Below, piece by piece: positions 34,439-43,295 of a DNA stretch of 64,000 bases. The position numbers and the translations under genes were made by a program. How positions within the stretch are numbered: position 1 is the stretch's first letter; the number at the start of each line of letters is the position of its first letter. The stretch comes from JAAXHF01 sp963665955. GTDB taxonomy: Bacteria > Desulfobacterota > Binatia > Bin18. The DNA is taken from positions 4,402,001 to 4,466,000 of the forward strand of contig OZ246887.1 in assembly GCA_965231765.1 (NCBI GenBank), read 5' to 3'. Under the pieces are notes generated by a model that ran no database searches, was not told the DNA's origin, and worked only from the letters and a program-made list of their open reading frames with translations.

Positions 34439-35118
34439 TCTTGTCGTACAGTTCGGCACACAGGCCGCAACGGGCAGCGCGAACAGTGCGGAATACGGGC
34501 CGTACAAATAGTTGCCCCAATATCCATAATGGCCTGATTGAATATGTGGGCTTGGCCAGCAGGAGTAACCTGATGGGCGACGGACCACAGAAAGCGGTTG
34601 CTTTGTTGCTCCTTGGGGAGGGCGAAGAAACGGCTGAGTACACGCGCCGCGTTGGTATCCAGGATGGCTGCGTCCTGATGAAAAGCAAAACTTGAGACAG
34701 CTCCGGCAGTATATGGCCCGATACCAGGAAGTTTTTCTAATTCCTGGGGGGTTTTGGGAAAGCAACCCTTATGGTCAGCCACAATCTTTTGGGTTGTGCG
34801 CTGCAAATTGCGAGCCCGAGCGTAATAGCCCAGTCCCTCCCAGGTTTCTCGGACCTCGGGCTCGTCGGCTTTGGCCAAGTCTTCCGGGGTTGGATAGCGA
34901 GTGAGGAACTTTTCATAGTACAGCAGGGCGCGCTGGACTTGTGTTTGCTGCAACATGACCTCAGAGACCAGGATGGCATACGGGTCGCGAGTCCGACGCC
35001 ACGGTAGATCGCGGCCATACTGACGGTACCAGGTCATTAAGCGCTGCTGCAAAGCCCGAATCGTAGCTGGGTGGGCAATTTTTTCACCAGTGGCAGGAGT
35101 GGCTGATCTTTTTGGCAT
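34423..35118 (-). CDS. mutY: A/G-specific adenine glycosylase (MutY-like), catalytic domain only
   Basis: About 231 residues. HhH-GPD fold motifs: DLPWRRTRDPYAILVSEVML with QQTQVQR (catalytic Glu), then LPGIGPYTAGAVSSFAFHQD and DTNAARVLSR (catalytic Asp is in the IL-D-TNAARVL segment). The 4Fe-4S cysteines are in CTARIPHCSRCPLRPVC. The protein stops about eight residues after the cluster. The Nudix-like C-terminal domain that helps MutY recognise 8-oxoguanine is absent, and the stop codon lies in a palindromic repeat, so truncation is possible. ATG 35118 or TTG 35163 may be the start; neither has a good Shine-Dalgarno. Confidence 0.88.
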   Translation of the reverse strand: MPKRSATPATGEKIAHPATIRALQQRLMTWYRQYGRDLPWRRTRDPYAILVSEVMLQQTQVQRALLYYEKFLTRYPTPEDLAKADEPEVRETWEGLGYYARARNLQRTTQKIVADHKGCFPKTPQELEKLPGIGPYTAGAVSSFAFHQDAAILDTNAARVLSRFFALPKEQQSNRFLWSVAHQVTPAGQAHIFNQAIMDIGATICTARIPHCSRCPLRPVCRTVRQEKKGS

Positions 35119-35234
35119 GCTTGGCTGTTGTGACAAAAATGAGCCCAAGAGGAAAGGGGGCAAGGGGGGCGTTTATCTTGACTCCGATCTGTTGACCCAT
35201 TAAGGTAGCGGCGCGCAAAGGAGGAATCAATTTC

Positions 35235-35501
35235 ATGTCAGGACGGGACTCTCTCGAAAAGATGATTGCCAAAATCCTGCACCGTCACTGCGAGTTTGGT
35301 TGGGCTCATTATTATATTCCGAGCGAGAAATTTCCAAATTTGGTAGATGAGTTGCTAAAAGTGGTGCAGCCGGCTGAGGAGGCGGGAGAGGATGAACTCG
35401 TCAAAAAGTTTCTCGATCTTCGGCGCTATTCGTCCGAGCAGGAACGGGTCGATCAAATCTTGTCAGCGTATCGAGTGCTCAAACGTGAAGACTCACGCTG
35501 A
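35235..35501 (+). CDS. small protein of unknown function (88 aa)
   Basis: 88 residues, soluble and probably mainly helical (SLEKMIAKILHRHCEFGWAH, FPNLVDELLKVVQPAEEAGE, VKKFLDLRRYSSEQERVDQI). AAAGGAGG at 35217-35224 about ten bases before ATG 35235 strongly supports translation. No domain is recognised. It is divergent from mutY, and its last 23 bases overlap the end of a converging small gene. Confidence 0.7.
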   Translation: MSGRDSLEKMIAKILHRHCEFGWAHYYIPSEKFPNLVDELLKVVQPAEEAGEDELVKKFLDLRRYSSEQERVDQILSAYRVLKREDSR

Positions 35502-35721
35502 GGCATGGCCTCCACAGCTTCTCGCGACTTCTAGGGACGAGGAGATAGACTGATGTCTGGGCGCAGGCGGCTTCTAGACGGCGGACATGCTCAGCGAGGT
35601 CTGCCTGTCGCAGCTGGTGCTCACGGGCGAGAGCGGCTTGGGCAGCTAGGCCATCCTCAAGTTGGGAGCGCAGTGCGCGTTCACGGACAGCGTAGCGTCT
35701 GTGTTCGTGCTTGGTATGCAT
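35479..35721 (-). CDS. small helical, possibly coiled-coil protein (80 aa)
   Basis: 80 residues rich in Arg, Glu, Ala, Leu and Gln (RSQLEDGLAAQAALAREH, QADLAEHVRRLEAACA), with a heptad-like pattern suggesting a coiled coil. AAGGGAG lies five bases before the ATG at 35721. It converges on, and overlaps by 23 bases, the small gene at 35235-35501. No family is recognised, so coding status is tentative. Confidence 0.42.
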   Translation of the reverse strand: MHTKHEHRRYAVRERALRSQLEDGLAAQAALAREHQLRQADLAEHVRRLEAACAQTSVYLLVPRSREKLWRPCLSVSLHV

Positions 35722-35956
35722 AAGCTCCCTTTTAAGCATTTGCGTAGTATATGGACCGCACAGTACCCTAGGCCATAGCCAACAAGCCGGTAATGACGAC
35801 GATACAAAGACCTACAAAAGGCCACCGTCTTGACACGCTACATCCCATCTTTGCACTGTTCGTTGCCTTTTCACGCTGGTAGCCTCATGAGCCCTTGGCT
35901 GTCTTGTCAACCGAGCTCTCTGATCTCGCAGATTTTTCAGGAGTCTGGAGTAGGGT

Positions 35957-37873
35957 ATGCTTGAATTGCAGCGAACTAGACAAACCGTCATTGGTCTCTT
36001 GTTGCTGTGTTTCCTGCTCTATTTCTGGGAATTAGGGCGTATTCCATTCTACAATTATGAAGAGTCCAAAGAAGCCCTGATCGTCTGGGAGATGGTGAAT
36101 GGCGGGGGCTGGATTCTGCCGTTGCGGAATGGCACCGAACTGCCTCTCAAACCACCATTGTTCCATTGGATTGGGGCAACTCTTTCGCTCCTGAGCGGGA
36201 CGGTAAATGAATTTACCGTGCGCGCCCCTTCAGCCTTTGCCGCAACAGCGGCCGTGCTGCTGACCTATTTCTTTGGCAAAGCGTTCTGGAGTTGGCGGGT
36301 TGGACTGTTTGCCGCCCTCATCCTGGCGACTTCACCAGAATGGGCGCGTTGGGCAATTAATGCCCGCAGTGACATGCTCTTGGTCTTTTTGCTGACCTTG
36401 GCAATGATGAGTTTCTTCCGGGTCTGGCAGGAACGGGCAACCCAGCGGGGAACAATCTACCTCTTTTATGCCAGTGTTGGCCTGGCAACCCTGGCCAAAG
36501 GCCCGTTGGGGCTTCTTTTACCAGGCTTAGTTGTTCTTGCTTTTCTGGCCGAGCGTAGAGAACTTCACTTTATTCGGCGTATGAAGATCGTTGGTGGGCC
36601 GCTGCTTGCCCTGCTGATTGCTGCTTCGTGGTATCTCTTGGCCATAGGGCAGGGCGGAGGAGAGTTTTTCACCCGCCAGATTCTTGACGAAAACGTGTTT
36701 CGTTTCTTTGACAGTGATCAGGGTGGACCAAGCCGCGAGCATGCCTTTTGGTATTACCTGCCGACTCTTTTTGCTGGTATGCTGCCGTGGAGCTTGTTCT
36801 TTCCGGCTATGATTGCTGTCTTATACCGTAGCTATAGCCAGCACGGGGATGCCAAACGGCGCTATTTAGTCATTTGGTGTGTGGTCGAATTTCTCTTTTT
36901 CACCCTGGCTTCAGGCAAACGGAGTAATTACATTTTACCCCTGTATCCAGCTTTGGCAGTTCTGCTGGGTAGCTGGTGGCAGGAGCTGGTGGAGAGTTCG
37001 TTAGCATTCTCGCCTGTGGTCAAACGCCTGACGCGTGGCTCGATGTTGCTGCTCGGCTATGGCTTTGCATTGATCGTCATTGTCTTGATTGCCCACAGCG
37101 CTGGGCTTGATCTGGCTCATATGGTCTCGCCGTTTCTGCATCCGCGTGATCAGGCCAACCTGCCCTTAGTTGCGGCAGGTCTACAGAGTCATTTTTCGAT
37201 TGTATTAGTGTGGCTGGCGCTCTTAGCGTTTGCCGTGGGATGGTATTTTTGGGGATTCAAACGCGAGCAATGGATGTGGGTGTTCGCCGCTCTCACTGTG
37301 TTGCTGTCGTCTTCTCTGTATTTTACGAATGCGCTGTTTCACCCCATTTTGGCGAATGAACGAACGTATCGACCGTTCATGCTCGGCACCCGCTCAACGG
37401 TAAAAGATGCTCCGCTGTATTTCTATAAGGACGCGTATGACTATGGGGCTATTTTTTATGCTGGCCGCCATATTCCTTCGTATACCGACGAGCTTACTGA
37501 TCTTGCCGATTTTGCTGAGCTGACTGGCAAAGATAACGTGTCCTCACCCTTGTATTTGTTTATGCGGGAAGCAGACTGGAATGGTCTGGCGACACCGGAG
37601 TCGCTCCGGCTTGAATATTTGGTCAAGAGTGAAGGGAAAGGGCCAGATAAGAAGCATCGTTTGGTCCTTGTCGCGCTTCTACCTGCAAAGAATGGTACGC
37701 AACCCAGTTCGTCTGAAGCGGCTGGCCCCGAGACACAGACTCTGGAAAGTGCTGAGTCCCAAGTGCTGAGCCCTGAATCCTCGGATGGTCCGGCTGAGCT
37801 CGATGCAGAAGAGAGTGAGCAAGGCCAGGAACAGCCAGTTGAAGAGGCTGAATCGAGTGTCCCAGATGCGTAA
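35957..37873 (+). CDS. GT39-type membrane glycosyltransferase (ArnT/PMT-like)
   Basis: 638 residues with about a dozen predicted membrane helices in the first 480 residues. The loop after helix 1 holds YEESKEALIVWEMVNGGGWI, PLRNGTELPLKPPLFHWIG and, later, LATLAKGPLGLLLPG and GKRSNYILPLYPALA. These are typical of the ArnT/PMT-like superfamily that transfers sugars from polyprenyl phosphate to lipid A, proteins or other acceptors on the periplasmic side. The last 60 residues form a Glu/Ser/Pro-rich tail with no membrane segment. A second homologous gene follows by 46 bases. The substrate is not known. Confidence 0.88.
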   Translation: MLELQRTRQTVIGLLLLCFLLYFWELGRIPFYNYEESKEALIVWEMVNGGGWILPLRNGTELPLKPPLFHWIGATLSLLSGTVNEFTVRAPSAFAATAAVLLTYFFGKAFWSWRVGLFAALILATSPEWARWAINARSDMLLVFLLTLAMMSFFRVWQERATQRGTIYLFYASVGLATLAKGPLGLLLPGLVVLAFLAERRELHFIRRMKIVGGPLLALLIAASWYLLAIGQGGGEFFTRQILDENVFRFFDSDQGGPSREHAFWYYLPTLFAGMLPWSLFFPAMIAVLYRSYSQHGDAKRRYLVIWCVVEFLFFTLASGKRSNYILPLYPALAVLLGSWWQELVESSLAFSPVVKRLTRGSMLLLGYGFALIVIVLIAHSAGLDLAHMVSPFLHPRDQANLPLVAAGLQSHFSIVLVWLALLAFAVGWYFWGFKREQWMWVFAALTVLLSSSLYFTNALFHPILANERTYRPFMLGTRSTVKDAPLYFYKDAYDYGAIFYAGRHIPSYTDELTDLADFAELTGKDNVSSPLYLFMREADWNGLATPESLRLEYLVKSEGKGPDKKHRLVLVALLPAKNGTQPSSSEAAGPETQTLESAESQVLSPESSDGPAELDAEESEQGQEQPVEEAESSVPDA

Positions 37874-37919
37874 TCCACTTTTTTCCAAGCTGCAAGCTCT
37901 CAGTTCCTAGCTTTTTCTT

Positions 37920-39674
37920 ATGTCTCTCCGTCTTACTCCGACTGCTATAGGACTCGGATCGCTGTGCGTTGTCTTGTATATTTGGGGGCTCGGTGAGCTG
38001 CCCTTTTATACCAAGGGGCAGCCCCGCGAAGCCACCGTGGTATGGGAGATCTATACCAATGGGGAATGGATCTTACCCTTACGTAATGGGCATCTCATTC
38101 CCTCCAAGCCCCCTCTGTTCCATTGGCTGGCTGCACTATGCTCTTTTGCTCTAGGCGAATTGAGTGAGTTGGCGATCCGTTTACCGTCTGCTGTGCTGGC
38201 CATCGTTGGCGTGTTATTGACGTATTATGCTGGCAGTGTGCTGTGGGGGGTTGAAGCAGGACTCGTTGCCGGGCTGATCGTAGCGACCAGTTTTGAGTGG
38301 CTGCGGGCGGCTACAGCTGCACGGGTTGATATGACGCTGACGGCCTGCATGGTCATGGCGTTTGTGTTTTTTCTGTTCCTGTATCGCAAGCAGGCAGTCA
38401 GTTTGTGGCAAGCTTTCCTCTTCTTTGGCTGTTTAGGGCTGGCAACTCTCGCGAAGGGGCCGGTTGGTGCGGTCTTGCCTGGTTTGACCATCCTCGTGTT
38501 TCTAGGGCTGCGGCGTGATTTTCCCTTTCTGCGGCAATTACATCTTGTGCCTGGTAGTGCCTTTTTTCTTGTCGTCGCAGGTTCGTGGTATGGCCTTGCT
38601 CTGTGGCAAGGCGGGGAAGAGTTTTTTGCCAAGCAGATCATGAAAGAGAATGTTTTGCGCTTTTTTGCTAGCGGTGCGGCAGGCGCAGGACACGAGCATC
38701 CATTTTATTACTTTATCCCAACTTTTTTTCTGGGCATGCTGCCGTGGAGCTTGTTCTTTCCGCCTCTTGTCATCTTTTTGTACCAACGCCGAAAAACCTT
38801 ACATGAACACAACTTTTTATACCTCATTGTCTGGGTCGTGACCGTCTTTCTTTTTTACTCCGTCTCAAGCAGTAAACGTTCCGTCTATATTCTGCCGCTC
38901 TACCCAGCTGTTGCCCTGCTCCTCGGCGCGTGGTGGCAAGAGCTGCGACGTGGCACAGTTGTTTTGCCGCAAGCCTTTGCCTGGCTGCTGTCTGGCGGTG
39001 TCTATGGGTGTCTTGGCGTCCTGGCGGTTGCTTTGCTTGGGGTTGCTGCCCAAGCTCTTGGTGCTGATCCTTTGGGAGTTATCCGGCCGTTTCTGCACCC
39101 CAAAGATCAGGCTAATCTGCCGCTTTTTAACGGTATTGTTGCTGCGTACCCACTCGCGTTTGCCTTGTGGGGAGTAGGTGTTGGAGCCGCCGCCCTCCTC
39201 TTAGTTTTTGGCTTGCGTCAAGCGCACTGGGGGCGAGTTTTTGTCGGCTTGGTTGCATTTACGACTGGGACGTTCCTGCTCGTCCAAGACGTTTTCCAGC
39301 CGAGGATTGCAGCGGCTCGCACGTTTCGGCCGTTTATCACTCAGGCGGTGGAAAAAATTGGTGATTCGCCACTCTTCTTTTACCGGACTTTTGATAGTGG
39401 CGCGCTCTTTTATGCCAACCGCAGGATCCCCTTTTACGATTCGCTTGCTCAAGATGCTGCCCAGCGCAAAGTCCCTCACTTTCTCCTGATGTGGGAGGAA
39501 GAGTGGGAGAAATTTACCGAGTGGCCAGAACTCCAGGAAGCGAGCATCAGCAAAGGGACTGGACCAAAGGGTAAGCAGCCTTTGATTTTGGTTCGCGTTC
39601 CGGCACAGACGAAACTGCCAGCTGAACATGAGGGGCATGCGAAGCGAGGAACGGTGGCGAAGGATGCATTATAG
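37920..39674 (+). CDS. GT39-type membrane glycosyltransferase, tandem paralogue
   Basis: 584 residues, clearly homologous to the gene just upstream: FYTKGQPREATVVWEIYTNG, PLRNGHLIPSKPPLFHWLA, LATLAKGPVGAVLPG, SSKRSVYILPLYPAVALLLG and FLHPKDQANLPLF match position by position. It is also multi-spanning and ends without the long acidic tail. Together the pair probably modify an envelope glycoconjugate using polyprenyl-phosphate sugars, possibly with different sugars. A strong palindrome at 39731-39755 separates it from the converging pyrophosphatase gene. Confidence 0.87.
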   Translation: MSLRLTPTAIGLGSLCVVLYIWGLGELPFYTKGQPREATVVWEIYTNGEWILPLRNGHLIPSKPPLFHWLAALCSFALGELSELAIRLPSAVLAIVGVLLTYYAGSVLWGVEAGLVAGLIVATSFEWLRAATAARVDMTLTACMVMAFVFFLFLYRKQAVSLWQAFLFFGCLGLATLAKGPVGAVLPGLTILVFLGLRRDFPFLRQLHLVPGSAFFLVVAGSWYGLALWQGGEEFFAKQIMKENVLRFFASGAAGAGHEHPFYYFIPTFFLGMLPWSLFFPPLVIFLYQRRKTLHEHNFLYLIVWVVTVFLFYSVSSSKRSVYILPLYPAVALLLGAWWQELRRGTVVLPQAFAWLLSGGVYGCLGVLAVALLGVAAQALGADPLGVIRPFLHPKDQANLPLFNGIVAAYPLAFALWGVGVGAAALLLVFGLRQAHWGRVFVGLVAFTTGTFLLVQDVFQPRIAAARTFRPFITQAVEKIGDSPLFFYRTFDSGALFYANRRIPFYDSLAQDAAQRKVPHFLLMWEEEWEKFTEWPELQEASISKGTGPKGKQPLILVRVPAQTKLPAEHEGHAKRGTVAKDAL

Positions 39675-39730
39675 CAGGGAGTCGAGCGGGATAAAACAAA
39701 ATAAACCAGAGAAACAGGGATCGGATTTGT

Positions 39731-39755
39731 AGAGACGCCCCGATGGGGCGTCTCT
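39731..39755. terminator. bidirectional palindromic terminator-like repeat, copy C
   Basis: AGAGACGCCCC (39731-39741) and GGGGCGTCTCT (39745-39755) are perfect complements around a GAT loop. It lies between two converging genes, eight bases before the hppA stop on the minus strand. Related GTAG-ended palindromes lie at 11573 and 34409. Confidence 0.7.
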
Positions 39756-39762
39756 GTTTGCA

Positions 39763-41817
39763 CTACACCAGCAGCGGCGCAATCACGAGGGCAACCACTG
39801 ACATGAGCTTGATCAAGATATTCAGCGAAGGACCTGAGGTGTCTTTGAACGGATCACCAACGGTATCGCCAACAACGGCAGCTTTATGCGCCTCGCCGCC
39901 TTTGGATTCGCCTGGTACTTGACCATTCTCAATCGACTTTTTGGCGTTATCCCAGGCACCACCAGAATTTGACATGAACAAGGCCAACAGCACGCCGGTT
40001 ACGGTTGCACCGGCTAACATGCCACCAAGAGCGGATGCGCCTAAGCCTAACCCCACAACCACTGGGGCAACAACGGCGGTCAGACCGGGCACGACCATTT
40101 CTTTGAGCGCCGCAGCGGTGGAAATATCAACACATCGAGCGGTGTCAGGCTTGACGCCTTCTTTGCCTTCCAGCAGACCTGGAATTTCACGGAATTGACG
40201 CCGGATCTCATCCACCATTTGACTTGCCGCTCGACCAACAGCGGTCATGGTCAACGCGCCAATGAAGAACGGTAGGGTGCCGCCGACCAGCAGCCCAATC
40301 ATGACCGTCGGGTCGGTCACCACAATTTGGAGCGGACCTAAATCGGCGGCAAGACGGTTTTGATTAACAGCCTGGGTAAACGCTGCAAATAGGGCTAAGG
40401 CGGTCAATGCCGCGGAACCAATCGCAAAGCCTTTCCCAATAGCCGCTGTGGTATTGCCTAAGGCATCCAGGCCATCAGTGATTTTGCGGACTTCGGGGCC
40501 GAGTTCTGCCATTTCCGAAATGCCACCTGCATTGTCCGCAACTGGACCATAGGCATCAACAGTCATGGTGACCCCCACCGTTGCCAGCATGCCAACGCCG
40601 GCAATGCCAATCCCGTACAGGCCAGCAAAGTAGTTGGCAATAAAAATGGCGACACAAATCGCGATGACAGGCAGCGCGCAGCTTTCCAGACCGACCGCCA
40701 AACCATTGATGATATTGGTGGCTGAGCCCGTCTTGCTGGCCTCAGCAATCCGGCCAACCGGTCCAGCTGAGGTGTAATATTCCGTGATGAGGCCGATACC
40801 GATACCAACCAGACAGCCAGCCGCCAACGCCCAGAAAATACCCAGAGTGACCGACGAAGCAGCGATCAGCAGAAAGGCCCCGATCAGAAAGGCCCCTGCA
40901 GCCGTAAAAGTCGAGTAGCGCAGTGCAGATTGGGGACCGATGTTCTTCAGCACCCGCATTGAAGCAATGCCAAGGAAAGATGATAGCAAGCCAATCGCGG
41001 CCATGCTCAGCGGTAAGGCCATTAAGGAGCTACGCAAGGCTTCCTGGTCTGTCCCTTCAGCGCCGAGGCTTGTTAACGCACTGCCATAAACTGTTGCGCC
41101 AATTGCGATGGTTGCGATAATAGAGCCAACATATGACTCAAAAATATCCGCGCCCATACCGGCTACGTCACCGACGTTGTCCCCAACGTTGTCGGCAATA
41201 ACTCCAGGGTTACGCGGATCATCTTCCGGGATACCGGCTTCGATTTTTCCAACTAAGTCGCTGCCAACGTCAGCCGCTTTGGTATAAATCCCGCCGCCAA
41301 CCCGGGCAAACAAGGCGATTGAGCTAGCGCCCATAGCAAAACCACTGATGTAGCGTGACGTCACAGAGTCAGAGAACACACTGAGGAAGATGCCCACGCC
41401 AAGAAGTCCCAAGCTGGCCACTGCCAAACCCATCACCGATCCACCATCAAAGGCGGTCTGTAAAGCTGCCGCCTGCCCTTCGGCTCTGGCCGCCTCAGTT
41501 GTCCGGACGTTGGCTTTGGTGGCCGCTCGCATGCCAAAAAGTCCAGCTGCGACAGAAAAGGTGGCTCCCGTCAAAAAGGCAACCCCAGTTTGCCAGGCAA
41601 CAGCCCACACCAGCAGCAGAAAAACGGCAACGACGAAGATACTCAAGATCTGGTATTCGCGCTTGAGAAACGCCATCGCGCCTTCATGGATAGCGTCCGC
41701 AATTTCCCGCATCTTGTTGTCACCATCCGGGCGGCTGGCGACTGAGCGGTAGATCATAAACGCGACCACCAGACCAATAATGCCTAAAACAGGCGAGATT
41801 GCAGCAAACATGCCCAT
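39763..41817 (-). CDS. hppA: membrane-bound ion-pumping pyrophosphatase, K+-dependent type
   Basis: 684 residues with about 16 membrane helices. PPi/Mg-binding acidic motifs are present: DVGSDLVGKIEAGIPEDDPRN, NVGDNVGDVAGMGADIFE, and near the C-terminus NSGGAWDNAKKSIENG and GDTVGDPFKDTSGPSLN. The motif GNTTAAIGKG has Ala and Gly at the two positions known to mark K+-dependent enzymes (independent ones have Lys and Thr). It couples PPi hydrolysis to pumping of H+ or Na+; which ion cannot be read with confidence by eye. GGAGG lies nine bases before ATG 41817. The gene diverges from an Mrp antiporter cluster 288 bases away. Confidence 0.95.
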   Translation of the reverse strand: MGMFAAISPVLGIIGLVVAFMIYRSVASRPDGDNKMREIADAIHEGAMAFLKREYQILSIFVVAVFLLLVWAVAWQTGVAFLTGATFSVAAGLFGMRAATKANVRTTEAARAEGQAAALQTAFDGGSVMGLAVASLGLLGVGIFLSVFSDSVTSRYISGFAMGASSIALFARVGGGIYTKAADVGSDLVGKIEAGIPEDDPRNPGVIADNVGDNVGDVAGMGADIFESYVGSIIATIAIGATVYGSALTSLGAEGTDQEALRSSLMALPLSMAAIGLLSSFLGIASMRVLKNIGPQSALRYSTFTAAGAFLIGAFLLIAASSVTLGIFWALAAGCLVGIGIGLITEYYTSAGPVGRIAEASKTGSATNIINGLAVGLESCALPVIAICVAIFIANYFAGLYGIGIAGVGMLATVGVTMTVDAYGPVADNAGGISEMAELGPEVRKITDGLDALGNTTAAIGKGFAIGSAALTALALFAAFTQAVNQNRLAADLGPLQIVVTDPTVMIGLLVGGTLPFFIGALTMTAVGRAASQMVDEIRRQFREIPGLLEGKEGVKPDTARCVDISTAAALKEMVVPGLTAVVAPVVVGLGLGASALGGMLAGATVTGVLLALFMSNSGGAWDNAKKSIENGQVPGESKGGEAHKAAVVGDTVGDPFKDTSGPSLNILIKLMSVVALVIAPLLV

Positions 41818-42105
41818 TGATGATTTCCTCCCTATAACAGATCTTTTAGAAGGACCTGTTCTACGTGTGAAAAATACTAACGCCTGGAGAAGCTCGACTC
41901 CCGTGTATCGCCGGGAAGATAAACGCTTCCAGACAAAGAGTAAAGAGGCGGGCAGGAAAAGCCACCCGTATCAAGACAGGAGCAAGACGCTTCGACGGCT
42001 GTGCGAAGCATTGGCCTCTTCAGTTTTGTACGTAGAGCTGATAATCTGGGAAGCCTTTTTACATGAAGCTGTCACTGTCTTTGAGCGGAGCAATAGAGTA
42101 CGGAC
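41818..42105. other. 288-base divergent region between hppA and mrpE
   Basis: No convincing gene. It must hold the promoters of both hppA and the Mrp cluster, but no -35/-10 pair stands out. A short stem, GCTTCG ... CGAAGC, occurs near 41989-42009. Open frames crossing it lack family similarity. Confidence 0.3.
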
Positions 42106-42606
42106 ATGCTACAAGTTAGCTCACAATTTTTTGTTTTGTTCGGGTTTTGGCTCGGTCTATCCGGTCATGTTGATATCAGCTCAGTTGAAGATCAGTACCT
42201 GATCGGGTGTGGGCTGCTGTCCTGCGCTCTGGTGACGTATATTACCCAACGGGAACGGGTTCTGGACGAAGCAGGCCATCCTCTCCATTTGCTGAGGCGC
42301 CTAGTCGGCTATGTGCCGTGGCTGTTGTGGGAGATTGTCAAGGCCAATATCGATGTCGCGGCGCGGGTGTGGTCGCCGACATTGCGCATCGAACCCCAGC
42401 TGGTGCGTGTGCCGTGCGAGCTGGAGACAGACTTAGGAACGGTGATCTACGCCAACTCTATTACCTTGACACCAGGAACAGTGACGGTGAGCGTTGATAT
42501 GGAGACAAACGAGCTCCTCGTCCACGCGCTGTCAGCACAGGCTGCGCAGTCCCTCAAGGATGGGGACATGCATACACGAGTGAAGAAATTAGAGGGGCTT
42601 GTATGA
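42106..42606 (+). CDS. mrpE: Mrp-type Na+/H+ antiporter subunit E
   Basis: 166 residues with N-terminal membrane helices (FFVLFGFWLGLSGHVD) and the MnhE pattern: GYVPWLLWEIVKANIDVAA, IEPQLVRVPCELETDLG and YANSITLTPGTVTVSVD. MrpE is a small subunit of the multi-protein cation/proton antiporter. The start at ATG 42106 has only a distant GGAG. Its stop overlaps the mrpF start (ATGA). First gene of the cluster. Confidence 0.9.
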   Translation: MLQVSSQFFVLFGFWLGLSGHVDISSVEDQYLIGCGLLSCALVTYITQRERVLDEAGHPLHLLRRLVGYVPWLLWEIVKANIDVAARVWSPTLRIEPQLVRVPCELETDLGTVIYANSITLTPGTVTVSVDMETNELLVHALSAQAAQSLKDGDMHTRVKKLEGLV

Positions 42607-42875
42607 TCGGTCCTGACTCGGTCCTGGTGTTTGTGAGTGGCATGCTCATCTTGGCTCTGCTGTTAGTGCTCGTTCGTGCGTTGCGTGGCCCAAGTGTGTT
42701 TGATCGTATCCTGGCAGTCAATGCTGCTGGAACAAAAACGGTCATCTTAGTCGTGTTGTTAGGCTTTCTCAGCATGCGACCGGAATTTCTCGATATCGCT
42801 CTGTTATACGCCCTGATGAATTTTGTGGTAACGATCGCCATCCTCAAAGTCAGACAATTCGGGCAGCTTGGCTAG
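42603..42875 (+). CDS. mrpF: Mrp-type antiporter subunit F
   Basis: 90 residues, three membrane helices. RALRGPSVFDRILAVNAAGT is the MrpF/MnhF signature, followed by LDIALLYALMNFVVTIAILK. It starts within the mrpE stop (ATGA overlap), so translation is coupled. Small structural subunit of the Mrp complex. Confidence 0.92.
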   Translation: MIGPDSVLVFVSGMLILALLLVLVRALRGPSVFDRILAVNAAGTKTVILVVLLGFLSMRPEFLDIALLYALMNFVVTIAILKVRQFGQLG

Positions 42876-42929
42876 CCGAGAAGAGAGTGGCCACACTGAA
42901 ATCAAAACAAACGTCATACGGGCAATATC

Positions 42930-43295
42930 ATGCAAATAGTAGGTGATCTTGTGTCTTGCTTATGTCTGTTGGCAGGCACTTTTTTTGCTCTGACTGGAGC
43001 TATTGGCATCGTGCGTCTGCCTGATTTTTATTCGCGGTTGCATCCGGCCGGGAAAAGTGACTCGCTCGCTCAAATGCTGATTTTGACTGGCCTGCTGTTG
43101 CAGACGTTCTCAAATGAGGCCTTCGAGGTATTTGGCTATTTCGGTGCTATCAAACTGGTCTTCATCAGTGTCTTTCTCTCATTAACAACCCCAACGGCGA
43201 CTCACGCCATTGCCAAAGCTGCCCATGTCAGCGGCTTACAACCCTGGTCTGTCGAAGAATTGAGCCAAGATAAACTGAAAGATACGCATGACTGA
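42930..43295 (+). CDS. mrpG: Mrp-type antiporter subunit G
   Basis: 121 residues with three membrane helices. FALTGAIGIVRLPDFYSRLH followed by PAGKSDSLAQMLILTGLLLQ is the MrpG/MnhG signature. The C-terminal TPTATHAIAKAAHVSG is also typical. It overlaps the next gene by eight bases, so the cluster is one transcription unit. Confidence 0.92.
   Translation: MQIVGDLVSCLCLLAGTFFALTGAIGIVRLPDFYSRLHPAGKSDSLAQMLILTGLLLQTFSNEAFEVFGYFGAIKLVFISVFLSLTTPTATHAIAKAAHVSGLQPWSVEELSQDKLKDTHD

Noticed and set aside
41780..42202. 140-aa plus-strand frame across the hppA-mrpE gap
   Set aside because: It overlaps both genes, has no ribosome-binding site and no family pattern.
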